From Micromonospora parathelypteridis (GTDB taxonomy: Bacteria > Actinomycetota > Actinomycetes > Mycobacteriales > Micromonosporaceae), in assembly GCF_014201145.1 (NCBI RefSeq), contig NZ_JACHDP010000001.1, positions 3,596,001-3,660,000 of the forward strand: 64,000 nt of DNA, in the 5' to 3' direction. This document shows positions 32,704 through 41,183 of this stretch, one piece after another; within the stretch, counting starts at the first letter, position 1; the number at the start of each line of letters is the position of its first letter. The notes below the pieces were generated by a model. That model had not been told where the DNA came from and did no database searches. It saw only the letters and a list, made by a program, of their open reading frames with translations. The translations under genes were made by a program, and so were the position numbers.

Positions 32704-33127
32704 CGGCTGCGCTCTCATCGACCAAGGAACCGCACGATGGCGTCGCGAAGCAGTCGGTCCGGGTCGCGAGGCTTGAGGTCAGGGTCGGAGAAGGGGGACT
32801 GGCAACTAGCTCAGCCAGCACAGTTGCCAGTCGCTGCCGTTCCGCTCGTAGGCTCGGCCACGCCGAGTCAGGTAGCCGCAGCACGTTGGAGAGCAGGTCA
32901 CCCGGGTAATAGTCGCCCTCAGCCAATGGATCGCTGAGCAGAACTTGTACCGCGCGGGCCAGCAAGGCGGGTACGCCAATTTCTTGCCCGAGCATGATGC
33001 GCAGGTCCTCGACCGTGAACTCGGCCAGCGGCTTACGTCGCAGATCGGTGCAACGCCGGATGAGAAATGTGGCTTCCGGTCCGGGATCCGGCCAAACGTC
33101 CCGCTCAAGCTGCTCGATCGTCGTCAC
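32645..33127 (-). CDS. contact-dependent inhibition immunity-like protein (CdiI_3-like)
   Basis: The first ~100 of 160 residues show the pattern of this family: 'TIEQLERDVWPDPGPEATFL', 'RRCTDLRRKPLAEFTVEDLR', 'IMLGQEIGVPALLARAVQVL', 'ADPLAEGDYYPGDLLSNVL'-like sequence (here SDPLAEGDYY). Such proteins neutralise CDI-type toxins, but in actinobacteria they are often orphans. No toxin or TpsB-like exporter is nearby. The last ~50 residues are Ser/Arg-rich and look unlike the family, so the gene may be frameshifted near its 3' end. GTG 33127 follows the GNAT stop by 10 nt with GAGAG between, so the two are probably co-transcribed. Confidence 0.7.
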   Translation of the reverse strand: MTTIEQLERDVWPDPGPEATFLIRRCTDLRRKPLAEFTVEDLRIMLGQEIGVPALLARAVQVLLSDPLAEGDYYPGDLLSNVLRLPDSAWPSLRAERQRLATVLAELVASPPSPTLTSSLATRTDCFATPSCGSLVDESAAARLPARCSRGSMPPRSDPR

Positions 33128-33137
33128 GTGATTGCTC

Positions 33138-33704
33138 TCATGCGTCTCTGTGTCGCGCATGCAGGTGGCCGTCGAGCGGGAATGTGGGCGGCGCTGCGGG
33201 CAGGACTCTGTCGAAGTCGTACCGGCTTTTCTCCGCCACTCGGCACGAGGCCGGGTTGTCCACCTGATGCAGGAGTTCAAGACGCTTCAGTCCATCGTGC
33301 CCCAGCATGTCGAAGGCCCAGCCGGTGAGAGCTTCCAGCGCGCGCGGCGCTACACCCTTTCCGCGCGCGTGCGCGGCCGTCCAATAGCCCACCTCGGCCG
33401 ACGGTTTGCCGGGGGCGATCTCCTTCAGGACCACGTTGCCCACCAACTGTCCGTGGGGCGAATCGTGGCCCGTTTCGAGGACCGCGAAGCCAAGTCGGTC
33501 TCCCGATGCCCAGCCCCGCTGCTGGGCCTGTACCCACCGCATCGCGTCAGCATCGTCCTGCACTGCGAAGGTCGCCCAGCGACGCATCGCGGGATCCTGG
33601 CACACCCCGACCAGCGCGGGCACGTCGTCCATGCGCCAGGGGCGCAGCGCCAGGGCAGGGGCGGTGGGCATCGCGACCGTGTGCAGTACGACGGCTTCAA
33701 TCAC
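33138..33704 (-). CDS. GNAT family N-acetyltransferase
   Basis: This 188-residue acetyltransferase is of the RimJ/RimL-like group. It has strand 'LALRPWRMDDVPALVGVCQD', 'GFAVLETGHDSPHGQLVGNV', 'AEVGYWTAAHARGKGVAPRA' (the acetyl-CoA pyrophosphate loop, in the form ARGKGVA), 'LKRLELLHQVDNPASCRVAE' and a C-terminal strand 'FPLDGHLHARHRDA'. It transfers acetyl from acetyl-CoA to an amine, either a protein N-terminus or a small molecule. GTG 33704 lies 6 nt after TACGCT, a leaderless start. It is followed at 10 nt by the immunity-like gene. Confidence 0.85.
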   Translation of the reverse strand: MIEAVVLHTVAMPTAPALALRPWRMDDVPALVGVCQDPAMRRWATFAVQDDADAMRWVQAQQRGWASGDRLGFAVLETGHDSPHGQLVGNVVLKEIAPGKPSAEVGYWTAAHARGKGVAPRALEALTGWAFDMLGHDGLKRLELLHQVDNPASCRVAEKSRYDFDRVLPAAPPTFPLDGHLHARHRDA

Positions 33705-33771
33705 CAGTCGAGCGTAGGACGACACCGTCACCGGACCTGCGGCCACCTCCGGCGGGCGAGGTGTTGCAGGG

Positions 33772-34260
33772 CTAGGAGGTGATTAACCCGAGGCCGAACA
33801 GGGCCGTGAGGATGACCCCGGGGACGACGAAGATGTAGCCGAGGATCAGGCCCGCGATCGCTATCCCGTGTCCGCCCCGCTCGCCCCGCTTGGTCGCCGC
33901 CGTCGCCATGTGGCCAAGGATCACGGCCGCGACGCACGGGACACCGAAGAGACACCAGCCGCCGAGCACGCCGACGAGCCCCGCGATCAGCGAGGCGACC
34001 GCCAGGCCGGACGTCGGTGGCGGGGTGACAACGACCGGGAAGACCGGCGAGAAGGGCGCCACCGGGTACGGGGGCGCCGAGTACGGCTGCGCCGGGTACG
34101 GGGGCGCCGAGTATGGAGGCGCCGAGTATGGGGGCGCGGCGTACGGCTGCTCGGGGTATGGCTGCGCCGCGTACGGCTGTGCCGGATGAGGAGGCGCGGA
34201 GAACGGCTGCGTCGGCTGCTCCTGCGACGGCTCGTGGTCGTGCGGCGACGGATACGACAT
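33772..34260 (-). CDS. DUF4190-domain membrane protein with Pro/Tyr-rich N-terminus
   Basis: The first ~80 of 162 residues are a proline/tyrosine-rich, disordered tail of repeated PYxA/SxPPY units (about nine), followed by the DUF4190 core: two membrane helices ('LAVASLIAGLVGVLGGWCLF' and 'GIAIAGLILGYIFVVPGVIL') joined by 'GVPCVAAVILGHMATAATKR'. Proteins of this type are common in actinobacteria, with unknown function; the tail may bind envelope or cell-division proteins (inference). The reiterated coding units at nt 34060-34200 are near-identical 15-21-bp repeats and could change in number. Confidence 0.75.
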   Translation of the reverse strand: MSYPSPHDHEPSQEQPTQPFSAPPHPAQPYAAQPYPEQPYAAPPYSAPPYSAPPYPAQPYSAPPYPVAPFSPVFPVVVTPPPTSGLAVASLIAGLVGVLGGWCLFGVPCVAAVILGHMATAATKRGERGGHGIAIAGLILGYIFVVPGVILTALFGLGLITS

Positions 34261-34563
34261 ACGTTCATCGTCTCGATGCCCACGCTCCGCCGGTACATCC
34301 GATCGTATCGACAGGGCTGCCAACGTGAGCATCCTTCTCTCGCATATCGCACCGTGATCAGCGAGCAAGACGCGCGGGGCAGGGCGGGAGAGATGCTCGG
34401 GGCCATATCCCGTCGGGTGGCTCCAGGGGTGCGGCCCTGACCAGCAGGAATGCTGATCAGGGCCTCGATTGTGTCCATGCGGCCGTGAATCGTCCCCCGA
34501 ACTCGATGCCTGGCATCCGTTGGGCCGATCGGCGAAGTCTCCGGGCAGCGCTAGCATCCGACC
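34261..34563. other. 303-bp gene-free region with a hairpin
   Basis: No gene is supported here. GCCCTGA...AGCA-GGAAT-GCT-like arms at 34434-34463 (outer arms GCCCTGA / TCAGGGC, inner AGCA / TGCT) form a hairpin. TAGCAT at 34552-34557 is 6 nt before GTG 34564. Confidence 0.5.
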
Positions 34564-35184
34564 GTGATGACGGGGGCTTCGATGGATACGAACCGGCCAG
34601 GGGTGAACGTCGTTATCGGGTCCAGTGTGCTGCTTGGGCTGAGTGGCCTCGCCCGGCTCGCGCAGGTGGCGGCTGAGGCGGTGCAGGAGAACACCTACCT
34701 GAGGGCGCACGAGGAGGTGGGCACGTCGAGCGGCTTCGGGGCCTTGCCGATGCTGTTCCTCCTAGGCGTCGGCTTGGTCGTGGCCCTGACCGCCCTCGCC
34801 ATCCTGGTGCTGGCGTTGGCCAACCTTGCCGGTCGAAACTGGACCCGGATCGCCACCTGGGTCATTGGCGGCTTGACGGTGGCGGTGTCGGGCGGTTGGC
34901 TGGTTCTGGCCTTCCTGCTACCCGGCGAAGGCGATGTCTCGGCCGGCACCGAGGCGGCCCGGGTCAATGAGATCGCCGGTCAACTGATGCCCGCGTGGGT
35001 CGAGCCGGTAAGCGCCGTGTCGGGAATCATGGCGTCGCCAGCGCTGCTGGTCGCCCTCATCCTGCTTGCGCTCCCGCCCGCCCACGCCTTCTACCGGTGG
35101 CGTCGCGGGGAGTGGGACCCGTCGTATCCCGACGAGACGACCCGGCCTCACGGCGTACACCTCCGCATCAACCAGCAGGTCTAG
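34564..35184 (+). CDS. hypothetical membrane protein
   Basis: This 206-residue protein has four predicted membrane helices: 'VIGSSVLLGLSGLARL', 'LPMLFLLGVGLVVALTALAI', 'WVIGGLTVAVSGGWLVLAFL' and 'ASPALLVALILLALPPAHAF', with the C-terminus charged ('RRGEWDPSYPDETTRPHG'). The arrangement is that of small actinobacterial four-helix membrane proteins of unknown role. GTG 34564 sits exactly 6 nt after TAGCAT, supporting a leaderless start; ATG 34567 and ATG 34582 are alternatives. Confidence 0.75.
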   Translation: MMTGASMDTNRPGVNVVIGSSVLLGLSGLARLAQVAAEAVQENTYLRAHEEVGTSSGFGALPMLFLLGVGLVVALTALAILVLALANLAGRNWTRIATWVIGGLTVAVSGGWLVLAFLLPGEGDVSAGTEAARVNEIAGQLMPAWVEPVSAVSGIMASPALLVALILLALPPAHAFYRWRRGEWDPSYPDETTRPHGVHLRINQQV

Positions 35185-35231
35185 CTGGTGATTCGGTGGT
35201 GCACTGGGTGGCCCGAAACGCCAAGGGGGGA

Positions 35232-35849
35232 TCAGGCGTAGATGTTCTTGGCGTACTCCGGGCCGTAGTGCCGTTCCAGGTCTGCCAGGCTCTCCACCGG
35301 CGCCTCGACCTCCTTGATCAGGCGGGCCCGGGACGGCAGCACGTCGGGCTGCCAGGTCTCCGGCTGCCACAGCGCGGACCGGAGGAACGCCTTCGCACAG
35401 TGGTAGAAGATCTGCTCGATCTCCACCACCACGGCGAGCACCGGCCGGTGCCCCTTGACCACCATTTCGTCGAACCAGGGCGCGTCGCTCACCAGGCGGG
35501 CACGCCCGTTGATCCGCAGCGTGTCGGTCCGCCCGGGGATCATGAAGAGCAGCCCGACGTGCGGGTTGTCGAGGATGTTGCGGTAGCCGTCGGCCCGCTT
35601 GTTGCCCGGCCGCTCCGGCAACGCGATGGTCGTGTCGTCCAGCACCAGGGCGAACCCGGCCGGGTCGCCTTTGGGTGAGACGTCGCAGCTACCGTCCGCG
35701 CCGGCCGTGGCCATCAGGCAGAACGGCGAGGCGGCAAGCCAATCCCGGTCCCGTTCGTGCAGGCGGGGGCGGTCCTTGTTGGCGGCCCGCGCGGTCGGCA
35801 CCCCGAGCAGGTTGCGCAACTCCTCGTGGGAGGTGATCTCCACCGTCAC
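35232..35849 (-). CDS. FMN-dependent PPOX-type flavoprotein (MSMEG_1061 family)
   Basis: This 205-residue split-barrel flavoprotein has 'WLAASPFCLMATAGADGSCD', 'VSPKGDPAGFALVLDDTTIA' and 'ALPERPGNKRADGYRNILDN', the pattern of pyridoxamine-5'-phosphate-oxidase-like proteins annotated as the MSMEG_1061 family. They bind FMN or F420 and are probably reductases of unknown substrate. The GTG start has GGGAGGA 6 nt upstream. It is divergent from the DUF2231 gene. Confidence 0.88.
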   Translation of the reverse strand: MTVEITSHEELRNLLGVPTARAANKDRPRLHERDRDWLAASPFCLMATAGADGSCDVSPKGDPAGFALVLDDTTIALPERPGNKRADGYRNILDNPHVGLLFMIPGRTDTLRINGRARLVSDAPWFDEMVVKGHRPVLAVVVEIEQIFYHCAKAFLRSALWQPETWQPDVLPSRARLIKEVEAPVESLADLERHYGPEYAKNIYA

Positions 35850-36017
35850 GTTGATCCTCCCTCAACCGTTGACCCGGTGGCGGGCACCACCATTCGTGAG
35901 CCTAATCCGCGGTGACCAGCGCGAGGTTTGTGCCTGGTTCGTCGGGGGTACGGCCCCCTCGACGCGCCCGCCGAGACGAGACCATTCCGTAGGACGCCGA
36001 CCAGTGGAGGCCGGGAC

Positions 36018-36521
36018 ATGGAGAGCCGACTCAAGGTGCTGGGTCATCCAGTCCATCCGATGCTGGTCATGTTCCCGGTGGCGTTGCTGGCAACGGCGGT
36101 GCTGTTCGACCTGGTCGACACCGTCGGTGGTCCCGATTTCCTCGGCGAGGTCGCGTACTGGAACATCACGGTCGGCCTGATCGGCGGCCTCCTCGCGGCG
36201 GCGGCCGGCTCGTTCGACCTGCTGGCCATCCCGACCGGCACCCGCGCCAAGCGGGTGGGTCTGCTGCACGCGGGCGCCAACGTCGCGGTGATCCTGCTCT
36301 TCGCCGCCGTGTGGGCCGTCCGGCTCAACGCGGACTCCCGAGCCGCCGGCGGCGCGCTCGTCGCCATCGAGGTGGTCGCCCTGGCGATCCTCGGCATCAG
36401 CGCCTGGCTCGGCGGGGAGTTGGTCGACCGGCTCGGCGTGGGCGTCGATCGTGACGCAGGCCTGGACGCGCCCAGCTCGCTACGGCCGCCCTCGGCCGCC
36501 CAGCGGATCGGAGAGGTGTGA
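36018..36521 (+). CDS. DUF2231 membrane protein
   Basis: This 167-residue protein has four membrane helices and the family start 'LGHPVHPMLVMFPVALLATA' (HPxHP motif), 'VAYWNITVGLIGGLLAAAAG', 'HAGANVAVILLFAAVWAVRL' and 'LVAIEVVALAILGISAWLGG'. The buried histidines could bind haem or a metal, as suggested for related membrane domains; this is not proven. The ATG has GTGGAGG 7 nt upstream. It is coupled to the Hsp20 gene, whose start overlaps the stop. Confidence 0.85.
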   Translation: MESRLKVLGHPVHPMLVMFPVALLATAVLFDLVDTVGGPDFLGEVAYWNITVGLIGGLLAAAAGSFDLLAIPTGTRAKRVGLLHAGANVAVILLFAAVWAVRLNADSRAAGGALVAIEVVALAILGISAWLGGELVDRLGVGVDRDAGLDAPSSLRPPSAAQRIGEV

Positions 36522-37072
36522 TGAGCGAGCAGCAGTCCGGCGGCTTCGGTCGGGGCTGGCGCGGAGGCCGGCAGCAGGGCTGGGACCCGATGGGGGAGTT
36601 GCAGTCGCTGCGCGCCGAGCTGAGCCGGTTGGTCGGTGGTCGGGCCGGGGCGTCCGACGTCGAGTTGACCGAGACCGAGGATGGCTGGGAGGTCGTCGTC
36701 CGACTGCCCGGGGTGGCGCCGGAGGAGGTGGCCGTCGAGCTGGACGATCGCGAGTTGTGCGTGCGGGCCCGCTCCGAGGCGGAAGTCAACGCCGACCAGG
36801 GCATCCCCGGCGGTTTCGAGACGCGCGGCTTCGAGTACCGCATCAACCTGCCGTCGCGGGTCGACCCGGAGGCCATCGACGCCGTCATGGACCACGGCCT
36901 GCTCCGGGTCCGGTTGCCCCGGGCGACCCGGCCCGCGCCGCGCACCATCACCGTGGGCCGCACCGGGCCGCGCTCCGGCGACCTCTCCACGGGTACGCCG
37001 ATGCCGGCCGATCCCGCCGCGGACCGGGAGTTGCACCGCCCGGACACCGTCGGCGAGATCGATCGACAGTAG
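36521..37072 (+). CDS. Hsp20/alpha-crystallin family small heat-shock protein
   Basis: This 183-residue protein has a Gly/Gln/Arg-rich N-terminus ('GGFGRGWRGGRQQGWDPMGE'), then an alpha-crystallin domain: 'VELTETEDGWEVVVRLPGVA', 'PEEVAVELDDRELCVRARSE', 'FEYRINLPSRVDPEAIDAVM', 'DHGLLRVRLPRA'. It would hold unfolded proteins without ATP. GAGAGG lies upstream of the ATG (36521), which overlaps the DUF2231 stop. No HAIR or HspR operator is visible upstream. Confidence 0.9.
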   Translation: MSEQQSGGFGRGWRGGRQQGWDPMGELQSLRAELSRLVGGRAGASDVELTETEDGWEVVVRLPGVAPEEVAVELDDRELCVRARSEAEVNADQGIPGGFETRGFEYRINLPSRVDPEAIDAVMDHGLLRVRLPRATRPAPRTITVGRTGPRSGDLSTGTPMPADPAADRELHRPDTVGEIDRQ

Positions 37073-37080
37073 CGGGCCGC

Positions 37081-38190
37081 GTGGTCACTCCGTCCGTGCT
37101 CGGCCCGACCGCCGAGCGCCTTCCCGACGTGCAGCGGATCGCGGTACTGCGCGCCAACGCGCTTGGCGACTTCGTGTTCGTCCTGCCAGCGCTGGACGCG
37201 TTGCGTGCCGCGTACCCCTTGGCGGAGATCGTGCTGCTCGGCGCGCCGTGGCACGCGAAGCTCTGGCGCGACCGGCCCGGCCCGGTGGACCGGGTGCTGG
37301 TGGTGCCCCCGGCGCCCGGCATTCGAACGCCGGAGGCGGGCGAGCCGGAGTCGTCGATGGACGACTTCCTGGCCGCCGCCGTCGGTGAGGGTTTCGACCT
37401 GGCGGTGCAGATCCACGGTGGCGGCGCCAACTCCAATCCGCTGATCAGCAGCCTCGGCGCCCGGGTGACCGTCGGCCTGCGCGCCGACGACGCGCCGCCG
37501 TTGGACCGCTGGCTGCGCTACGTCTACTACCAGCACGAGGTGATCCGCTACTTGGAGGTGGTGGCCCTGGTGGGAGCACCGGCGACCACCATCGTGCCGA
37601 CGCTGGCGGTGACCGACGCCGACCGGGCCGAGGCGGTCCAGGTGCTCGGACCAGCGGGCCGACCTCGGGTGGCGCTGCATCCCGGCGCCTCCGACACCCG
37701 CCGCCGCTGGCCCGCCGAGCGCTTCGCCGAGGTGGCCCGCGAGCTGCATGGTGACGGCTACGAGGTGTTGGTCACCGGCACGCCGTCCGAGCAGGAGGTG
37801 GTGGACCGGGTGGTCGGCGCGGCCGGGGTGCCGGTCCGACCACAGGTGGGCACGCTCAGCCTCGGCGGGCTGGTGGGTTGCTATGCCGAATGCGCGCTGG
37901 TCGTCTCCAACGACACCGGCCCGCTGCATCTGGCCGCCGCGGTCGGCGCCCCGACGGTGGGCATCTTCTGGGTCGGCAACTTGATCAACACGGCCAACCC
38001 GTTGCGCGGACGGCACCGGCCGATCTGCTCCTGGACCGTGCACTGCCCGGTGTGTGGGGTGGACTGCACGCCGGGCATCTACCCGCACCGGCCCGGCGAC
38101 GGCGAGTGCCCGCACCGGGATTCGTTCGTCACCGACGTACCGGCTGTCGAGGTGCTGGAAGCCGCCCGCGAGTTGCTCCCAGCGGAGTAA
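37081..38190 (+). CDS. glycosyltransferase family 9 (heptosyltransferase-like)
   Basis: This 369-residue GT-B enzyme has 'RIAVLRANALGDFVFVLPAL' near the start (family signature with Asp), 'VGLRADDAPPLDRWLRYVYY' and 'VALHPGASDTRRRWPAERFA' (nucleotide-sugar site), 'VSNDTGPLHLAAAVGAPTVG' (donor binding, NDTGP) and a C-terminal Cys cluster ('WTVHCPVCGVDCTPG'). Family 9 enzymes transfer heptose from ADP-heptose. The HldE-like gene nearby, which would make that donor, supports the idea. GTG 37081 begins 8 nt after the Hsp20 stop. It is convergent with the GT2 gene 6 bp away. Confidence 0.88.
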   Translation: MVTPSVLGPTAERLPDVQRIAVLRANALGDFVFVLPALDALRAAYPLAEIVLLGAPWHAKLWRDRPGPVDRVLVVPPAPGIRTPEAGEPESSMDDFLAAAVGEGFDLAVQIHGGGANSNPLISSLGARVTVGLRADDAPPLDRWLRYVYYQHEVIRYLEVVALVGAPATTIVPTLAVTDADRAEAVQVLGPAGRPRVALHPGASDTRRRWPAERFAEVARELHGDGYEVLVTGTPSEQEVVDRVVGAAGVPVRPQVGTLSLGGLVGCYAECALVVSNDTGPLHLAAAVGAPTVGIFWVGNLINTANPLRGRHRPICSWTVHCPVCGVDCTPGIYPHRPGDGECPHRDSFVTDVPAVEVLEAARELLPAE

Positions 38191-38196
38191 CGGCGC

Positions 38197-39075
38197 TCAG
38201 GCCGGCTGTGGGGTGTCCTCGTCGGCGAGGACGACCTCCCACGCCTCCACGTCCCGGTCGGTGACCGTCGTGGGGGATTCCAGGTGGTACGCGCCGCTGG
38301 GCAGGATGCCCGCCCCGCCGTCGCGGGCCAGCACCGCGAGCTGCGCGGCGACGTCCTCGCCCTGGTGCTTCTCCTGCACCCGACGCCAGAAGTCGAACCC
38401 ACCCGCGGCGACGAGCTTCGCCCGGTCGTAGAGCACGCACCCACCGATCCAGGAGACCTTGTACGCCCGCCACGCGCCCGGCGGCAGCGCCAGGTGCTCG
38501 GTGATGTGCAGCAGGTTGGCCGCCGAGTGGATCCGAGCGCGGTTCCACTCCGGGGTGTCGGGTCGAATCCGCTCCGGTGTGGGAGGGCCGGTCCACTCCT
38601 CGTAGTGCCCGTGCGAATCCGGCCGCACGTCGTCGGCGTAGGAGAGCCCGTGCACGCCGTTGCCGACGAAGCCGCAGCCCAGCTCACCGATCGCCGTGAC
38701 CAGTCGGTGCAGCGCACCCGGTTCCAGCCAGACATCGTCGTCGAGGCTGAGGACGTACCGGGCGGTCGAGGCGGCGAGCAGGTACGCCCGGTGTTCGGCC
38801 AGCCCACGTCGGGGCAGCCGGCGGGTCAGCAGCACCGGGTGACCCCGGTGGCGCAGCGCCCGGACCATGGTGGCCGCGGCGGGATGGGCGTACGCGGGCT
38901 CGCCGTCGGACTGGTCGCTGACGACCACCCCGAAGCCGGGCACCCCGTCCTGAGCGGCGAGCCCGCCCAGGGTGACCGCCAGTTCGGCGGGCCGGTTCCG
39001 GGTCGGAACCAGCACGTCGACCAGCCGGTCGGTGCGGAACTCCTCCGGGGTGCCGGGGTCGAGGGGGCGGTTCAC
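38197..39075 (-). CDS. glycosyltransferase family 2
   Basis: This 292-residue GT-A enzyme has 'VDVLVPTRNRPAELAVTLGG' at the start, 'GFGVVVSDQSDGEPA', 'ARYVLSLDDDVWLEPGALHR' (DDD metal site), 'WIGGCVLYDRAKLVAAGGFD' and 'EKHQGEDVAAQLAV' (ED acceptor motif). It probably adds a sugar to a cell-envelope or secondary glycan. Its ATG overlaps the end of the HldE-like gene (4 bp), so both are co-translated from the minus strand. Confidence 0.9.
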   Translation of the reverse strand: MNRPLDPGTPEEFRTDRLVDVLVPTRNRPAELAVTLGGLAAQDGVPGFGVVVSDQSDGEPAYAHPAAATMVRALRHRGHPVLLTRRLPRRGLAEHRAYLLAASTARYVLSLDDDVWLEPGALHRLVTAIGELGCGFVGNGVHGLSYADDVRPDSHGHYEEWTGPPTPERIRPDTPEWNRARIHSAANLLHITEHLALPPGAWRAYKVSWIGGCVLYDRAKLVAAGGFDFWRRVQEKHQGEDVAAQLAVLARDGGAGILPSGAYHLESPTTVTDRDVEAWEVVLADEDTPQPA

Positions 39076-40961
39076 GACGCCTGGGTGCGGGAGCTGAGCG
39101 ACGGGTCGGGCTTCCGATCATCGGCGTACGCCGCCGGGTCGGGCTCCCGGTCCTGGCTGTGTGACCGGATTCGCTCGATGATCGCCGACGTGGACCGGTC
39201 CGGCACGTACCCCAGGGTGTGCACCTGGCCGCCCAACCGGCGCACCAGCGGCGCCTCCGGCACCAGCTCCGGCGGGTAGTCCCCGCCCTTGACGTAGATG
39301 TCCGGCCGGACCGCCTCGATCAGCGCGGCCGGCGAGTCCTCCTCGAAGACCACCACGTGATCCACACAGGCGAGCGCGGCGAGCAGGGCACCTCGGTCCT
39401 CGACCGGGTTGACCGGCCGGTCCGGGCCCTTCAGGCGACGTACGCTGCCGTCCGAGTTGACCGCCACGATGAGCAGGTCGCCCAACGCGCGGGCCTGCTC
39501 CAGGTAGCGCACGTGCCCCCGGTGCAGCACGTCGAAGCAGCCGTTGGTGAACACCACCGACCGTCCCGCCTCGCGGTACTCGGCGACGATCGCGTCCAAC
39601 TCGTCGCTGCCGACCAGGGCGGGGTGACTCATGGTCTCGGTCGGCTGGTTGAGCGCGGTGAGCAGGTCCTCTCGCCGGCACACGCAGGTGCCGGTGTCGG
39701 AGACGGTGATGGTGGCCGCCAACTGGGCGAGCTGGGCGGCGGTCGGCAGCGGCGCGTCGGCGGCCAGGGCCAACGTCATCGCTGCCAGGTACGCGTCACC
39801 CGCGCCCACGGCGTGGCTCGCCGGGACCGGGGTGCTGTGGCTGCGTCGCGGCTCTCCATCGGCGCCACCGACCACCGCGCCCTCGGTGTCCAGGGTCACC
39901 GCGACCACGTCGGCGCCGGTGTGGGCGCGCAGCTCGGCGAGGCGCGACTCGGCCAGGACGGCACGGTCGACGCCCTCCCCGGCCTGGGTGTTCACGGTGA
40001 CGCCGGTGCCGGTGACGCTGAGCCCGTCGCCGGTGAGGGCCACCCGGCCCTCGCTCGGGGTGGGCTCACCGACCGGCCCCGGCCGATCGGCTCGCGACGG
40101 CTCCAGCGGCGGCCGATCGGCTCGCGACGGCTCCAAGGCCGGCCGGTCGGTGATGTCGTCGGCGTGTGCCCCGCCCGGGGCCGCGCCAACGGTCAGTTCG
40201 GACGGGCCATCGGCCGGGTCGCCGTGGGGGTGTTCCAGGTGCAGTTCGGTCCCGGCAGTCGGTCGGGCCGCACCGCCAGCCCGGGCCAGCAGCCGGGTCG
40301 CCTCGGCGAAGCTGGGGGTGACCACGGTCGGCGCGAGGCCCCGCCAGTCGGCCAGGTCGTGGGCGTCCAGCGCGACGGTGGCGTACCGCTCGCGATGCTC
40401 GACCAGCCACGCGCGGACCGGCGCGGGCAGCGCGCCCAGGCCGTAGTCGCAGACCACCAGGGTCGGTGCCTCCCCGCCGGCGGCGGCGCGCAGTTCCTCG
40501 GTGGCGCAGTTCAGGGCGGTGAGCAGCCGGGTCACGCCCTCCGGGTCGAGTGCGTCGTCCGGGTCGCCGGAGTCCTCGCGCAGCAGGATCTGGTTGCCGG
40601 CCAGCATGCGCCGCTTCACCGGGGTGGGCCGTCCGGGCTGGTTGACCGTGCGGTCCCAGACGCCAGCGCGGTCCAGACAGTCGTGCAGTTCGTCGCCGGC
40701 CACGTCGGCACCGACCGGTGCCACCAGCACCGCCCGGCCGCCGAGGGTGGCGACGTTGACCGCGGTGTTCGCGGCCCCACCGGCGGCGGAGATCCGTCGG
40801 CGCAGAGTGAGGACCGGGGCGGGCGCCTCCCGGCAGAGCCGGTCCGAGTCGGCGAACCGCCATTCGTCCAACATGGCATCGCCGACGATCAGGACTGGGC
40901 GTCCGAGCCAGCTCTCCACGACGGTGGCGAGCCGGCGCTGTTCCGCTGCTGCTCCTGCCAT
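39072..40961 (-). CDS. hldE: bifunctional heptose-7-phosphate kinase / heptose-1-phosphate adenylyltransferase, with insertion
   Basis: This 629-residue protein has a PfkB-type kinase at the N-terminus: 'PVLIVGDAMLDEWRFADSDR', 'SAAGGAANTAVNVATLGG', 'HAVGAGDAYLAAMTLALA' (catalytic Asp). The C-terminal cytidylyltransferase fold has 'VVFTNGCFDVLHRGHVRYLE' and 'VVVFEEDSPAALIEAVRPDI'. Together they make ADP-heptose in two steps. Unusual is an insert of about 90-100 residues inside the kinase, rich in Pro/Asp/Gly and containing the duplicate 'LEPSRADRP' (nt 40078-40140). ATG 40961 follows GGGGAGGT very closely. It neighbours GT2 and GT9; the isomerase and phosphatase steps are not in view. Confidence 0.88.
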   Translation of the reverse strand: MAGAAAEQRRLATVVESWLGRPVLIVGDAMLDEWRFADSDRLCREAPAPVLTLRRRISAAGGAANTAVNVATLGGRAVLVAPVGADVAGDELHDCLDRAGVWDRTVNQPGRPTPVKRRMLAGNQILLREDSGDPDDALDPEGVTRLLTALNCATEELRAAAGGEAPTLVVCDYGLGALPAPVRAWLVEHRERYATVALDAHDLADWRGLAPTVVTPSFAEATRLLARAGGAARPTAGTELHLEHPHGDPADGPSELTVGAAPGGAHADDITDRPALEPSRADRPPLEPSRADRPGPVGEPTPSEGRVALTGDGLSVTGTGVTVNTQAGEGVDRAVLAESRLAELRAHTGADVVAVTLDTEGAVVGGADGEPRRSHSTPVPASHAVGAGDAYLAAMTLALAADAPLPTAAQLAQLAATITVSDTGTCVCRREDLLTALNQPTETMSHPALVGSDELDAIVAEYREAGRSVVFTNGCFDVLHRGHVRYLEQARALGDLLIVAVNSDGSVRRLKGPDRPVNPVEDRGALLAALACVDHVVVFEEDSPAALIEAVRPDIYVKGGDYPPELVPEAPLVRRLGGQVHTLGYVPDRSTSAIIERIRSHSQDREPDPAAYADDRKPDPSLSSRTQAS

Positions 40962-41183
40962 ACCTCCCCGGGTCCCCCGCGCCCTCCGGGCCAAACCTGC
41001 ACGGTCGCCGGTGTCCAACGCCGGACCTTGACGTTGTTCACAAGGTGCCCTTCCTTGTCCGGTCGGGCTGTCTTGGGCGTTGGCGGCAGGAATCGCCGCT
41101 GGTGGCGCCGCTGACCACATGATCAACAGGGTGATTTTGCTGGGCCCGGCGCATGTTCTGCGGCTCGCGGGATAGAAGGGCAC

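Noticed and set aside
34060..34200. Short, regularly repeated units that could suggest a CRISPR-like array
   Set aside because: They are in-frame codons for the PYxAxPPY tail of the DUF4190 protein, with no unique spacers between repeats.
39219..41114. A 631-codon plus-strand frame opposite hldE
   Set aside because: Gly/Arg/Val/Gln-rich antisense shadow; sense strand has complete kinase and nucleotidyltransferase signatures.
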